A stretch of DNA of 64,000 nt, from assembly GCA_009667805.1 (NCBI GenBank), contig CM019067.1:160723049-160787048 (forward strand), written 5' to 3'. Positions 35,301-46,166 of this stretch are shown here, piece after piece (position 1 is the first letter of the stretch; every line of letters begins with the position of its first letter). The translations under genes were made by a program, and so were the position numbers. Source of the DNA: Leptobrachium leishanense. Lineage: Eukaryota > Chordata > Amphibia > Anura > Megophryidae. Under the pieces are notes generated by a model that ran no database searches, was not told the origin of the DNA, and was given only the letters and a program-made list of their open reading frames with translations.

Positions 35301-35625
35301 GTGATAGCGAGGCTACGGCAGGAGTAGCTGTGGACATGGAGGCTGCATTAGATGCTTTGGCAGCTGAGGTGGACTGTAAAGCACTAGAAGCTTGGCTGGC
35401 AGAGGACTCGGAGGATGAAGATGGCCTGGTTAGCCAATCCACCAAGTCCTCTGTATGTTGCTGCTGCTTAAGACGGCCAGCACCAGTTAGAAAGGACAAG
35501 CGTGCCCCTGCAGAGGATGCACCACTTCCACCACGACCAGAGACACAGCCTCCCGACACAGGGGCTGCTTGCCCTCTTATCTGTGTCTGGGAGCGTCTGC
35601 CTGTCCTTTTTGTTCTTTCAGACAT
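32330..35625 (-). pseudogene. hAT transposase with BED zinc finger, decayed
   Basis: The start at 35625 (MSERTKRTGRRSQ) follows CACC on the coding strand. The first 400 residues are Ser/Glu-rich, then a BED finger reads CNLCQRRLKRGI with HMNKCH (about 34850-34700). The catalytic region follows in order: VTLDTWSSKHGQGRYISF (first Asp, about 34231), CDNGSNLLSALRKG (second Asp, about 33835), MPTRWNSTLAMLQRL (about 33575), LLDPRYKGKV (about 32920) and the dimerisation part LSERTFSAAGGFVTDK with the catalytic Glu near 32506. It then shifts frame into RLSTDSVDRLTFIKM. At least three in-frame stops (for example TGA at 33878, TAA near 33635) and several frameshifts make it inactive. A Ser-rich insertion coded by GGA/GGT repeats lies between the first two motifs. 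Confidence 0.92.
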
Positions 35626-35729
35626 GGTGAGTGATATATAGATTAATATATAGAGAACTCTGATTGAACTCTGGTATAAAGATTTAAATAACTCTGGTAT
35701 AACTCGGTGAGACACACTGATAGCTGGCA

Positions 35730-36327
35730 GCCAGTGACAAGAGACATATCACCTTAATTCCCAAGTGTTTTAAAGAAATTAGTGAGCCCCAAAATACAGC
35801 GTGGTACTGTATGTATGACGAGACACAGATCACCTTAATTCACAAGTGTTTTAAAGAAATTAGTTAGCCCCAAAATACAGTGTGGTACTTTTTGTATGAT
35901 GAGACACAGATCACCTTAATTCCCAAGTGTTTTAAAGAAATTAGTGAGCCCCAAAATACAGCGTGGTACTGTATGTATGACGAGACACAGATCACCTTAA
36001 TTCACAAGTGTTTTAAAGAAATTAGTGAGCCCCAAAATACAGTGTGGTACTTTTTGTATGATGAGACACAGATCACCTTAATTCCCAAGTGTTTTAAAGA
36101 AATTAGTGAGCCCCAAAAAAATTGCTGGCTGTGTGACGAGACACAGAAGATCACCTTAATTCCCAAGTGTTTTAAATAAATTAGTGAGCCCCAAAACACA
36201 GCGTGGTACTTTTTGTATGACGAGACACAGATCACCTTAATTCACGAGTGTTTTAAAGAAATTAATGAGCTCCAAAAAAAACTGCTGGCTGTGTGACGAC
36301 GAGACACAGAAGATCACCTTAATTCCC
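35730..36327. repeat. Tandem array of about 81-bp units within the hAT element, 7-8 copies
   Basis: The unit holds GAGACACAGATCACCTTAAT, TCCCAAGTGTTTTAAAGAAA and TTAGTGAGCCCCAAAATACA. GAGACACAG starts at 35820, 35901, 35982, 36063, 36138, 36222 and 36301. The last unit is cut by the LINE insertion and resumes at 41822. The 27-residue periodic open frame on the plus strand (YDETQITLIPKCFKEISEPQ) is a consequence of the 81-bp period. Confidence 0.92.
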
Positions 36328-36499
36328 TTTTTTTTTTGTTGTTTTTTTTTAAATTACATTTTTATTGGATATTTCCAGACAGACAAGAAAAATATACATA
36401 CATTCAAAAACCTTGGGGGAAGGAGGGAGGGGGAAAAAAAAAAAAAAGAAGGGGGAGGGGTTTGCAGCAGGAGGTATATAGCTCAAACATAGACTTTTA

Positions 36500-39400
36500 C
36501 TAGAGACCGCATGCCTTATATATTTTGTGTACATCCCAAAGTTTCCATGGGTCCCATTTGGGAGATTGTAATCCTTCCGCCATTGTTATCCTAGAATCAA
36601 AGCTACGGTATTGTTCCAAAAGGTCGGTCACCTGTTTGCAAGTGGGAACCAACATAGTTCTCCAATTTTGTGCGAGAAGTAGGGCGGTTGTAGAAATGAG
36701 GATAAATAACATCCGTAGCTGAGGTCGTGGAAGTTTAATCATGCCCAGTAATAAGACTTCAGGTGAGTGCGGAATCTGTGTACCCAATATTTCTGTCGCC
36801 AGTGACGAAATGTCTCTCCACAAAGGGGCTATCCGAGGGCAGTACCACCATATGTGGCTCATAGATCCAGTCTCCAGGGAACACCTCCAGCAGAGATCCA
36901 AATGTTGTGGAGCAAATCGCTTGATCTTGTCCGGAGTGAGGTACCACCGGTATAGTATTTTTCTTTGAGTCTCTATCAGAGTAACACATCTAGTCGCCCC
37001 CACAGCGAACATGAAGGCAGATGCCCATTGTGTAGGTGTAAATTTTTGACCAAGTTCTTTTTCCCAGGTGTTTTGGAAAGACCAGACCACAGTCCGTGTT
37101 GGCGTGTTAAGTACTCTATAAAATAACGAAATCGGTCTAGCGGTTGCAAGAGGGTCTAAGCAAAAAAGTTCAGTTTCAGACAACAATGACAAAACAGCTC
37201 TCAACTTAGATAATACCGATTGTGACCTAAAATAGGATTGTAATTGTAGATAAGACAAAACATTGTTTGTGGTACTTTAAATTTGGTGCATATAGTCTCG
37301 AAAGGAAGAATGGCGGCCGTGTCAAAGAAATGGTGGAGATTCGTAATTCCATATTGTAGCCATTGACGGCATCTCCCTTGTGGGAGAATGTAGCGGAGTG
37401 CTTCCACTGGCATCGCCATGGAGATGGGGTGATGGTTCGTAATAAGGGGGAAAATTCGATCCCAAATATACAGGTGCAGAGACGTGGTAGCCAACGGCGA
37501 CTGGAACCGCGGTCTGTCCTTTGGAGGGACCCATAACACTTTGGCCAAGTCATGTCCATCCATGTATGTTGCCTCAATGGTGAGCCATTGTGGCGTAGGA
37601 CGGCTATGAAACACCTCTGACAAGGAGGCAAGGCATGATGCCCAGAAATAATGTTGGATATGTATCATGTTCAATCCCCCGTCTCTTTGTCTGTAGCATA
37701 ACAGTCTGCGCGCTATTCGCGGTCTCTTATTATTCCATACATAAGACACCAATATAGACTGCAACGTAACTAGAAATGACCTAGGTAGTTTAAGCGGTAG
37801 AGCTCGAAACACATAAAGTAATTTCGGTAAGATCACCATCTTTGCTGCCGCCATCCTTCCCATCCATGAGACTTCCCTCGATCTCCACAGATGTATTAGT
37901 GACCTAGTCTCAGAAAGAACGCGTTCATAGTTGTGTTTATATAGACCGTCTGGATGTCCCGTGATTCTAAGTCCCAAATATACTAAAAATGTTTTGCGCC
38001 ATTCAAAATTATAATGCATTTTAAGATTGTCTAGTGATTGATGTGGAATATTAAGTGGGAGGGCTTGTGTTTTTAGCAAGTTCACTAAGTGGTATGAGAC
38101 TCTACTGTACACTTCCAGCTCCCCATAAAGGGCGGATAGGGAAGCCTCCGGTTCTGTCAAGGTCAGAAGAATATCGTCAGCATACAGATGTATTTTATGA
38201 ATCGTCGGACCAACGGCAATGCCTCTAATATCATCATTTTGCCGTATAGCCTGAGCAAGTGGCTCCAACACTAAGGCGTACAAAAGGGGAGAGAGGGGGC
38301 ATCCCTGTCTTGTGCCATTCGTTATCCTAAATTCCTCCGAGAGGAATCCCGAGTTAACAACTCTAGCGGAAGGGGAATCATATAGGGCCTGAATTGCAGC
38401 TAATACTGGAGGTGGAAAACCAAACTTTTGAAGAACCACACGAAGGAACAACCAACTCACCCTATCGAACTCCTTCTCAGCGTCTAAAGACAGGACCAGG
38501 CACGGTTGTCCCGATCGTCTTAACACCTCCATCAGATTGATCAATTTTTTCGTACTGTCTGGGCCTTGTCGGCCCGAAATAAATCCTACCTGGTCCTGTC
38601 CTATCAATGAGGGCAGAATACGCTGCAGTCTATTCGCCAGTATCTTACTGTAAATCTTTATATCCACATTAAGCAACGATATAGGACGAAGGTTACGACA
38701 GATGTCAGGGGTCTTGCCCGGTTTAGGGAGCGTGATAATATGAGCTCGTAACATGTCTGGTGGAAAAGAACCTTGCTCTCTTGCATTCTCAAAAACTTTA
38801 CTTAAGTGTGTGAAGAGTTGGGGAGAGAAAGTCAGATAGTATAAACCCGTCAATCCATCTGGACCTGGGGCCTTCCGTTTCGGTAAAGCTTTAATTACTT
38901 CAGAAAGCTCATCTTGGGTGATGGGAGAGGCCAATTTATTCGCTTGTGTAGCCGATAATTTTGGGAGGTTGATATTGCGTAGATAAGCGTCAATAGTATC
39001 GGACGTGGGATGAACATTAGTGTCATCCACCTCCAGATTGTACAATTTTTCGTAGTAACTCGCAAATTCATTTGCCATTGCCATCGGATTGTAAATAATT
39101 CCACCATCCGTTTTAAGATGTGAGATCCCAACGTTTGAAGGGGAGGGTTTAAGTCTGCGGGCTAGGAGTCTGGCCGGTTTATTTTGAAACGCATAAAATT
39201 TGGCACGCATTCTATTCATGGCTATGCGATATTTATCAGCCTCTAAATCCGTCAGGGAACGTAGCACCGCGTCTAATTCGTCTGCTAATTCTGAAGTCGG
39301 AGATGCTTTGTTACGTGTGTCTATGTCATTTATATTTCGTAATATAGTTACACGTTGCGTCATGTATAATTTCTTAAGTCTAGCCCCCCATTGGATACAC

Positions 39401-40278
39401 GTCCCCCGAACCACCGTCTTATGGGCTTGCCAAATTGTAAATGGGCTCATTTCAGGGGACACATTTTCTTTAAAATAATTAATTAATGTTTCCCGAATCG
39501 CTGTCATCGCCGGTTCATGTTTAAGTAAATGTTCCCCAAATCTCCAGGGTGATCCAGTGTACGATTTATAGTCATCTTGTAAAACAATAGTCATCGGGGA
39601 ATGGTCCGACCACGTAAAAGGGAGTATATTGCAGTCAGTAATGCGTGGAAGTAGGTTGGTTGGAATTAGAAAGTAATCAATGCGTGAATAACTATTATGC
39701 ACCCCTGAACGAAAAGTATAATCCCTCTCTGTGGGATGAAACACGCGCCAAGCGTCATACAGTTGGTGTTGTCTGAGAAAGGAATGAAGTTTGTGTGTCT
39801 GTTGTCTCGAATGGGTCCCTGAGGGATGTGATCGGTCTTTAATTGGATCCAAACAAACGTTAAAGTCTCCACACATTATTAAGTCACCTGAAAGTACATC
39901 TGTAATTTTATTCATTAGATGTGTCATGAATTGAGTTTGGGAACTATTTGGAGCATAAGCTGACACAAGCGTATAAAGTCTACCGTCAATAGTGCACACT
40001 AATATAATATATCTGCCTCTGGGATCAGTAACAATACGATGAGTTTGCAGCGCAACCCTATTATGAATCAGAATTGTCACCCCTCTAGATTTAGCTCTAT
40101 AGGTGGAATGAAATTGAATGCGATATTGTGGTGCATAAAGTTTTGGGTGGTCTAGTCTTCGAAAGTGTGTCTCCTGGAGGCATACAATATCAGCGTCGTA
40201 GGTGCGTATATCCCTGTATAAAGAATGCCTTTTAACGGGCAGGTTTAGGCCCTTTACATTATAGGTAACTACTTTCAT
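36500..40278 (-). pseudogene. L1-like ORF2 (endonuclease-reverse transcriptase), one frameshift
   Basis: Starts [14 protein letters not shown] at 40278. The endonuclease (residues 1-235) shows QETH, SAYAPN, MCGDFNV, SRIDYFL and TWSDHSP. The reverse transcriptase (about 430-760) shows [59 protein letters not shown] and the catalytic YADDILL near residue 698. A one-base loss in a T run near 37255 moves the reading into another frame, which continues from SYLQLQSYF to the stop at 36500. That part contains the Cys-rich motif CWRCSLETGSMSHIWWYC. Total about 1260 residues, normal for L1-type ORF2. The enzyme nicks target DNA and copies the element RNA in place. Confidence 0.94.
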
Positions 40279-40745
40279 AAAATTCTATACAAACACTGCC
40301 ATTTATAGTCATGTACGTTGCCTCTGTATATCTATCTATTAGCAAAGTATGATAGGGGCTGCATCCCCCTAGGATTAAAGAATGTGAGGAAGGGAGGGTT
40401 AGAAATAAAAAAAGAACAAATAAGCAAATAAACAAGTTATAAACATTAACAAAACAGAGTGCGTTCAGGAACGCCATACTCTCCATTGGGAATTCCCTAC
40501 AGTGGGAGGTTCCCGTACCCTTATACAAAAAGGGGGAGAAACAGGAGAGCAAAATAAAAAATTAAACCAAAAGATGGGGGGGCCATCTGCAACCAGCAGC
40601 GAAACGACAGTTGGCTGAAATAAAGACAGCAACATTACCCAACTGATATCGTGGAGCAATCCAATTCAAATGGGACTGCTCTGTTTCGGAGGAACCAGGT
40701 GGGGGCGACTTTGCGTTCGGAAGTCCCAAAAACAAAATGTACCAT

Positions 40746-41685
40746 TCAGCGAACACGCCATTCAGGCAGCAATTTTGGCACTTGTGACAGTCGCTCTTGG
40801 ACATCGGGTTCTATTTGTAATCCCCAGGATTCCAGAGTTGTTCGACCTTCCTCTGTCGAGTTGAACACCGTAGTTGTGCCGTCTCGGAGAACAACCAGCT
40901 TGGTGGGGAAGCCCCAGCGGTATAAAATTCAAAGCCGAGCGTAGTGTATTTGTGATAGGCCGAAACAATCTACACTGTTGCAGGGTTGCTTTCGAAAAAT
41001 CAGGATATACCGCAAGGTGACCATATTGGGATCCCAAGACATCCAGTTTACGTAGTGCACGTAATATATCCTCTCGCAGCTTGTAATAGTGTAATTTCAA
41101 TATTACATCCCTGGGTGCTTTCTGGGGTGCCGATGGCGGTTTCGGCAATCTGTGGATCCTATCCATGAGTATCGTTTCCGGAGTGACCCCAGGGAGCAAA
41201 AATGAAAAAAAATCCGCTACATATGTCCCGAGATCTCGGGGGTGTATTGACTCTGGGACCCCTCTGATTTTTAAATTGTTTCGGCGGGACCTGTCTTCAA
41301 GATCCGCTACTTTATTGAGACATTGCTGTAACTTAGCTTCAAGCGTCTCCACCACACCAGCCATATCATTATGCGCTGTCGCCATCTCGGACATTTTACC
41401 CTCCAGATGAGAGGTTCGCTCACCAATATCCTGAATGTCTTTCCTTATGTCCGCAGACACCGTGTCTAAGCGCGTTGTTAATGTCTCTGAGAAGTCTTTA
41501 AACAGCGTCTCCATCCGGAAGGTGAATGTGGCCAAGTCAACCTCTGAGTACGTAATCGTTTTCACAGGGGAATGAGGTGTAGATCCGCCGCCATCTTGAG
41601 GATCCGCATCCTCGCGGCGTTTGGTAGGCCGGGGAGTAAAAAACTCCTGTTTCCCTGCGGTTTTCTTAGTTTTAGCGGTAGCCAT
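40746..41685 (-). pseudogene. L1-like ORF1 (RNA-binding protein), one frameshift
   Basis: Starts MATAKTKKTAGKQEFF at 41685. A basic N-terminus is followed by a heptad-rich coiled coil (about residues 45-130). The RNA-recognition part begins RRNNLKIRGVPESIHP and is followed by ILMDRIHRLPKP and PRDVILKLHYYKLREDIL. Near 40935 the frame breaks; in the shifted frame YRWGFPTKLVVLRDG continues and ends WRVR at the stop 40746-40748. YRWGFPAKLVVWRDD at 54650 in the second LINE copy confirms the true C-terminal frame. The protein would trimerise and coat the LINE RNA. The start is well placed 136 nt from the element 5' end. Confidence 0.9.
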
Positions 41686-42121
41686 CCCGATGACTTCAAG
41701 TTCCCAGTATGTGTAGCAAGTTTTGGGGTCTGTATGAGTGCGATGTCCGCTTTAAATCGCTTGCTGAAGCAGGAGCTGAATTAAAGCACGTCCACCATGC
41801 TCGGCAGTCGGCCACGCCACCAATTCCCAAGTGTTTTAAAGAAATTAGTGAGCCCCTCCCCTCTCCTAGAGCTCCTGCAGGGCAGGGGAGGAGCTATGGA
41901 GGGTGGAGAGGGGGATTTTTATCCTATTCTATTTTATTCCAAATGCAAACGCCCTGCTCCGCTGCTCGTTGTTTGAGAACACAGCTCAAAGCTGATACAC
42001 AGTGACAGTGGCACCTCCTAGTACCCCCTAATGACACACCAATAATCACTGGTACCTGGGGTGACCTGCCCCTCGCCACTCCCCTAAGAGCACCACTGCT
42101 CTGTGATATGCTCACACACAA

Positions 42122-43820
42122 ATTTTGGCGAACTGCTAGCAAGTACGGTGCCTGTTCGAAGGCAGTGCAAATACCCATAGAGAAGTAATGGTTAATCTAT
42201 TCAGAGAACACCAAACAGCAGAGAAATGTCAGTGAAATGCCCTGATGTTCGGTGGTTTCAATCAGCAGGTTTATTCAGGCAAAGCCCATAGGTTTCAATG
42301 TTAAAAATATAACCGCTTTTATGCAATATCTAATAAACCATTTATTATTTTAATCTGCAGTAAAAAGACTTTATTTATTGATTTTTTTTAGTACCTTTTT
42401 AGTCATTTTCAGAATTTTTTTCGGCAAACTTTTTCCCCCTTCTTTTTAATAGCTGTTTTTCTTTCTTCTGTAACAGAACTTTTTATTATCAATCATAGGA
42501 TCTTATATGTAAATTCCAGACATTTTCGTTCAGTAGTTTTTTGGAAAACAGCAGAGCACTGGTTTGCGGTGGCGGCATTCAGCGGGTGACTGCCTGCACT
42601 TTGGTGACCCTGCGGTGAATGGTGAATTCACTGCAGGGTGGGGAAATTTTATTCCCCGAAGTGCAGGGAACAACAGAACACCAAAATGTTACCTCTCCTC
42701 CCCAGATCTCTCTCCAGCTCTCCTGGATCGAGTCACTGACTGTCTCTCTGCCATCTCGAATTGGATGTCTTCCCGCTTCCTTAAACTCAATCTTGCCAAA
42801 ACTGAAATTCTCGTCATTCCTCCCTCCAAGAAGAAGCCAATACCACCTATCTCTCTATGAGTAAATGGAACACCCATTAGCCCGACGCCTCAAGCTCTCT
42901 GCCTTGGTGTCACTTTTGATTCTCTCCGCACATCCAGACAGTGACCAAATCCTGTTACTTTCAAATCAAAAACATTGCCTGTGTCCTCCCCTTTCTCACA
43001 CAAGATGCTGCGAAGGTGCTGGTTCATGCGCTTGCCATTTCACAATTTGACTACTGCAACTCGCTCCTTATTGGCCTCCCCAACTCCCGTATTGCCCCTT
43101 TGCAATCTGTAATGAATGCAGGTGCCAGGCTTATTTTTCTCACCAGACGCACCTCACGTACCTCCCCCCTCTGCCGATCCCTCCATTGGCTTCCTGTGCC
43201 TTCCAGGATACAGTTTAAAATACTGACGCTCACATTCAAATCGCTTAATAACTCCTCTCCTCCCTACATTTCTTCATTATTCTGCAAGCAAGTCCCGTCC
43301 AGACAACTCCAGTCGGCAGGCCATCTCCTCCTGTTATCTGTCTACAAGCTCATGGCCAACTCTCGCCTCCAAGACTTTTCATGGGCTGCACCTGTCCTGT
43401 GGAATGACTTGCCTCGCCCTATCAAACTCTCCCCTAATCTTCAGGCTTTCGAGAAATCCCTCAAAACCCATCTCTTCAGATTAGCATACCACATCACTGA
43501 CACAACTCATCCCCTGCATAAGATCAACTCACACATGATTGTAGTTGCTTCTATGACCCCACCATTCCCAAACCACTGGCACTGATGACCCTGCTATCTT
43601 GTAAATTCCTCTTGTCTTCCTCAACCCCAGTCCCTCTAGATTGTAAGCTCCTATGAGCAGGGCCCTCTACACCTGTTGTTTCCATCATATGTCTGCTTAT
43701 CTCGTTCCCTTTGATTATTGTAAAGTGCTGCGGAAACTGTTGGCGCTATATAAATGATGACGATAACAATAATAATAATGTTGGCGTCATTTGGTGCTCT
43801 GTGAGTAACCCTTTCAGTGG
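42122..43820. mobile_element. Harbinger-like element (family E), truncated left, split by a LINE
   Basis: TTTTGGCGAACTGC, CAGAGAACACCAAACAGCAG and the shared module (about 42285-42430) align with 46576-47424 in reverse. After the LINE insert, GGCGTCATTTGGTGCTCTGT and GAGTAACCC complete the right end. It is the inverse of the CACTGAAATGTCACTGACAT start at 46583. Only one terminus remains. Confidence 0.72.
42690..43784 (+). mobile_element. Rex1/CR1-like LINE, 5'-truncated, 3' end intact
   Basis: A frame to 42860 reads DRVTDCLSAISNWMSSRFL and KLNLAKTEILVIPP, the segment just after the RT active site. From 42941 to 43585 it reads FDYCNSLLIGLPNSRIAPLQ, LHWLPVPSRIQFKILTL and APVLWNDLPRPIKLSPNLQ, the typical C-terminal region of vertebrate Rex1/CR1-type LINEs. 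The tail has GTAAAGTGCTGCGGAAACTG, TTGGCGCTATATAAATGATG and an AAT-type microsatellite end instead of poly-A. AATGTT occurs at both junctions as a likely target duplication. 5' truncation is normal for this group; stops around 42860 show it is dead. Confidence 0.85.
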
Positions 43821-43849
43821 TGAGGTTTTTTGCTGCCCTCTGGAAAGTT

Positions 43850-43945
43850 CCAGCCTAGGCCTTGCCTACCCAGGACAAACTTGAAAATTTGTGAAATCTT
43901 ATTGTATCCTTCCTGGTAAAATACTTTGCAAAAGTAAAAAAAAAT
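43850..43945 (+). mobile_element. SINE 3' fragment
   Basis: CTACCCAGGACAAACTTGAA, CTTATTGTATCCTTCCTGG and TAAAATACTTTGCAAAAG align with the body end and tail of the SINEs at 7868 and 11601. The tRNA head is missing. Confidence 0.65.
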
Positions 43946-44240
43946 AAAAAAAATTAGTGTCACCCTAGGGGGTGGTGCCACCCGGTGCGGGCCGCCCCAC
44001 CGTCCCCCCTAGGTATGCCCCTGACTTCATGGATACTCAATACTCGCAGTGCACGGAGCACCACTGCCAGTATCTGGCAGCCTTGTGCATTGTTCCGAGG
44101 CTAGGCGCTAACGAACTGCCTACCCTGGAATATGGATGGTTATATGGAGATGGTAAGTATAATCTGCAGATGCAGATTTTACTAACCGTCTCCATTTTAC
44201 AATCAACTGTGGAATAATATCCATAGTCTATGGGGTTGCT
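43946..44240. repeat. Unclassified dispersed repeat
   Basis: CAGTATCTGGCAGCCTTGTG, ATTGTTC and GGCTAGGCGCTAACGAACTG match 58000-58050 (GGTATCTGGCAGCTTTGCCC, GGCTAAGCGCTAACAAAGCA). The start GTGTCACCCTAGGGGGTGG resembles a transposon end, but no partner was found. Confidence 0.5.
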
Positions 44241-44620
44241 AAGTATACAAAATATCTTGTTATGTTTACACCAGAGTTGAAATACAGCCCAATGTTTCCA
44301 ATAAGGCCCTCATTTCCCCTGCTTAATTCATCCCTTTTTAATATTTATTTTTTTCATTTTGGGACAGAAAACACATATTATTTAAGGTTTTAAGTTACGC
44401 CTTTTAGATTTGAAAAAGGAAATGACAATAATATAAAAAAAAATAAAAATCGAATGCCAGTCACTTGAAATGATAAGCATTATTTATGTTTTGTAAGACA
44501 GTTGTAATCCCAAGGCAGTGTTGGTATAATTGTTGTCATTGAGCCTGCTGGCGAGAAATGTTGCTGGTTAATGGCACCAGGAGAAAGCTGCATAGTCTAA
44601 AATGTCACAACCTTACATTT
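44241..44620. other. Unassigned AT-rich DNA
   Basis: No gene or repeat seen. Confidence 0.4.
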
Positions 44621-44625
44621 AATCT

Positions 44626-44830
44626 ATATTGAACCTCACCTGCCATTTAAATGCCACTCAGCTTATTCAGATATCTCTTGAGAGAACAACAATATCCTCT
44701 TCTTTTACTGTCTTGAATAATTCAGTGTCATCTTTAACAATAGAAATTTTGCTTTTCGTGTTAACTCAAAGGTCATTAATAAGCAAATTAAAGGGAGAGA
44801 CAAGTACATATCACTGCCAAACAACACTTG
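44626..44830 (-). pseudogene. CR1-like LINE reverse transcriptase relic
   Basis: On the minus strand INDL*VNTKSKISIVKDDTE continues LFKTVKEEDIVVLSRDI, then FKWQVRFNID. This follows the order of the CR1-type RT after the GPLLFNLFINDL motif, with the catalytic ADD decayed to KDD and several stops. A short, old remnant. Confidence 0.72.
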
Positions 44831-45605
44831 AAATATTTTCTGCGCATATAATATAATACTGTATATCAGCTCATTTACTTAAACTGCTCCAATACTAGAA
44901 TATAAATTAGTTTTATTATTACGCTCTTTTCTCTCGACTGTGACATTGTCTATTTATACTTACACATTCCAATAAGATCAGAGCAAAACTGTAGGTGGCC
45001 AGGTAGTAATATGTATTACTATAAATAATAACCAGTAACAGATGAGAAAATTATTAACCTCATCTGCAAAATAGCTACAATTAAGCTGCCAGTGTTTAAA
45101 AGCTGAAGGAGTTGAGGCTATGAACAATTACAGAAATGTCCAGGGCAAGATACATTAGGAGACAGAAGAAAGGACCTTATGTGCATATTAATATGTACTA
45201 TATACTATTTATAGTATACTGGTCATGCCTAGCTTCTGCTGATGAGGTTCCAATAAACCCGAAACAGCGCTGTCCAGAAGTGGCTTTGACTAGTTGTATA
45301 AACCCCGATCTCTGCTAAAAAAAAAGCCATCTAGTATAGCATGGCATTGACGTAAGGGTTCTGTGTGAAAACAGACCCAGGATGCAAAAAAGTGAGACAG
45401 ATATCATTTGCATGTCTTACACAGAGTTCCTTGCTCCATATGGGAATGTAACACAGGAGCTCTGGGATACAGTTCTTTGAATTGCTGTGATGTGCAGATG
45501 GCTTCTGCAATAATAAACCATATTAATTATAGTGTGGTGGCTAATTTATCAGATTTTTTGCCCTCCACCACTACCCAAATAATAAAAAAATATATATATA
45601 TATAT
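44831..45605. other. Unassigned DNA
   Basis: The 60-residue open frame at 45136-45318 has no family resemblance I recognise. A short TA microsatellite lies at about 45588-45606. Confidence 0.45.
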
Positions 45606-45667
45606 GTAAAGATATGCCAGCACTCTGGAATTTTCTCCATGATCCAACTTTATTTATACTTGACTAA

Positions 45668-46094
45668 GGCTGGGGTCAGACCAGCGCACTTTTAACGTGC
45701 GTTCTGGTGCACATAATCACGGCCGCACTAGCAGCAAATGACGGGCAATGACAGCCAATATACGAAGTACGGTCGCACGAAAGTCCGGCCGCGCAACACA
45801 AGTGGAAAATGAACGCATTTTTTCGAGAACGCAGAACCGCTAGTACGGACGTACAGAGTGCGCTGCAGCGGCATAGCGGTGTGTGTGTGTGATTTGGAGA
45901 CGTCAGACCCTACTCGTGTCCGGCCAACATAACGTCCAGACGCAAAAAGTTTCCTGGTTTGGATCCGTAAAACATCACGCACGAAAATGCGCATCGTATG
46001 ACCGTTTTCGCCTATTCCGTGAAAAAATACGTCAATGCGTTCGGACGCACTTTTTTACGTTCGCGTGTAAAAATGCTTTCGTTTGACCCTAGCC
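45668..46094. mobile_element. MITE with GGCTNGGGTCA termini (427 bp) inserted in the Penelope-like arm
   Basis: Starts GGCTGGGGTCAGACCAGCG and ends GTTTGACCCTAGCC, with an exact TAA duplication (45665-45667, 46095-46097). It is strikingly CpG- and ACG-rich (TACGGACGTACAGAG, CGTTCGGACGCAC) compared with its flanks. The intact right arm of the surrounding inverted repeat confirms the insertion point. Open frames in it on both strands look fortuitous. Confidence 0.82.
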
Positions 46095-46105
46095 TAAAAG
46101 TCAAT

Positions 46106-46135
46106 GTTTCAGCTCATTTTAGGAACTTTCTTCAG
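46106..46135 (-). ncRNA. Hammerhead-ribozyme-like core, left arm
   Basis: Minus strand: CTGAAGAA, AGTTCC, loop TAAAA, TGAGCT, GAAAC. Stem II has a mismatch at its loop end. The layout is the same as at 12038. Confidence 0.45.
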
Positions 46136-46166
46136 GACAGTACAAATATACATTATTTGTATCCTC

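Larger units (their letters stand above)
36328..41821 (-). mobile_element. L1-like LINE, apparently full length (5494 bp)
   Basis: Inserted in minus orientation with a poly-A tail (T-run at 36328) and an exact 7-bp duplication AATTCCC (36321-36327, 41822-41828). The 5' UTR is about 136 nt, followed by ORF1 (41685 to about 40746), a gap of about 470 nt, ORF2 (40278 to 36500) and a short 3' UTR. Each ORF carries only one visible frameshift, so this is the youngest-looking large element here. It disrupts the 81-bp array of the hAT element. Confidence 0.93.
30197..42060 (-). mobile_element. hAT element with BED-finger transposase, interrupted by a LINE; right end missing
   Basis: The left end TAGGGATGAGCCGAACACC is the same as that of the complete derivative at 59167-61717. 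Positions 30197-30720 and 32270-32400 align with 59167-59710 and 59900-60000 of that copy. In order it holds a subterminal region rich in GTTCGGTTCG words, a 139-bp tandem array, a minus-strand transposase pseudogene and an 81-bp tandem array. A 5.5-kb LINE sits in the last. Host element sequence resumes at 41829 and fades before 42122. The expected right end GCTCATCCCTA was not found, so the right boundary is approximate. Confidence 0.82.

Noticed and set aside
34808..35641. Plus-strand open frames antisense to the hAT transposase
   Set aside because: Shadows of the minus-strand Ser/Glu-rich coding sequence.
35880..36235. Periodic open frames in the 81-bp array
   Set aside because: 27-residue periodicity from an 81-bp unit; same on both strands.
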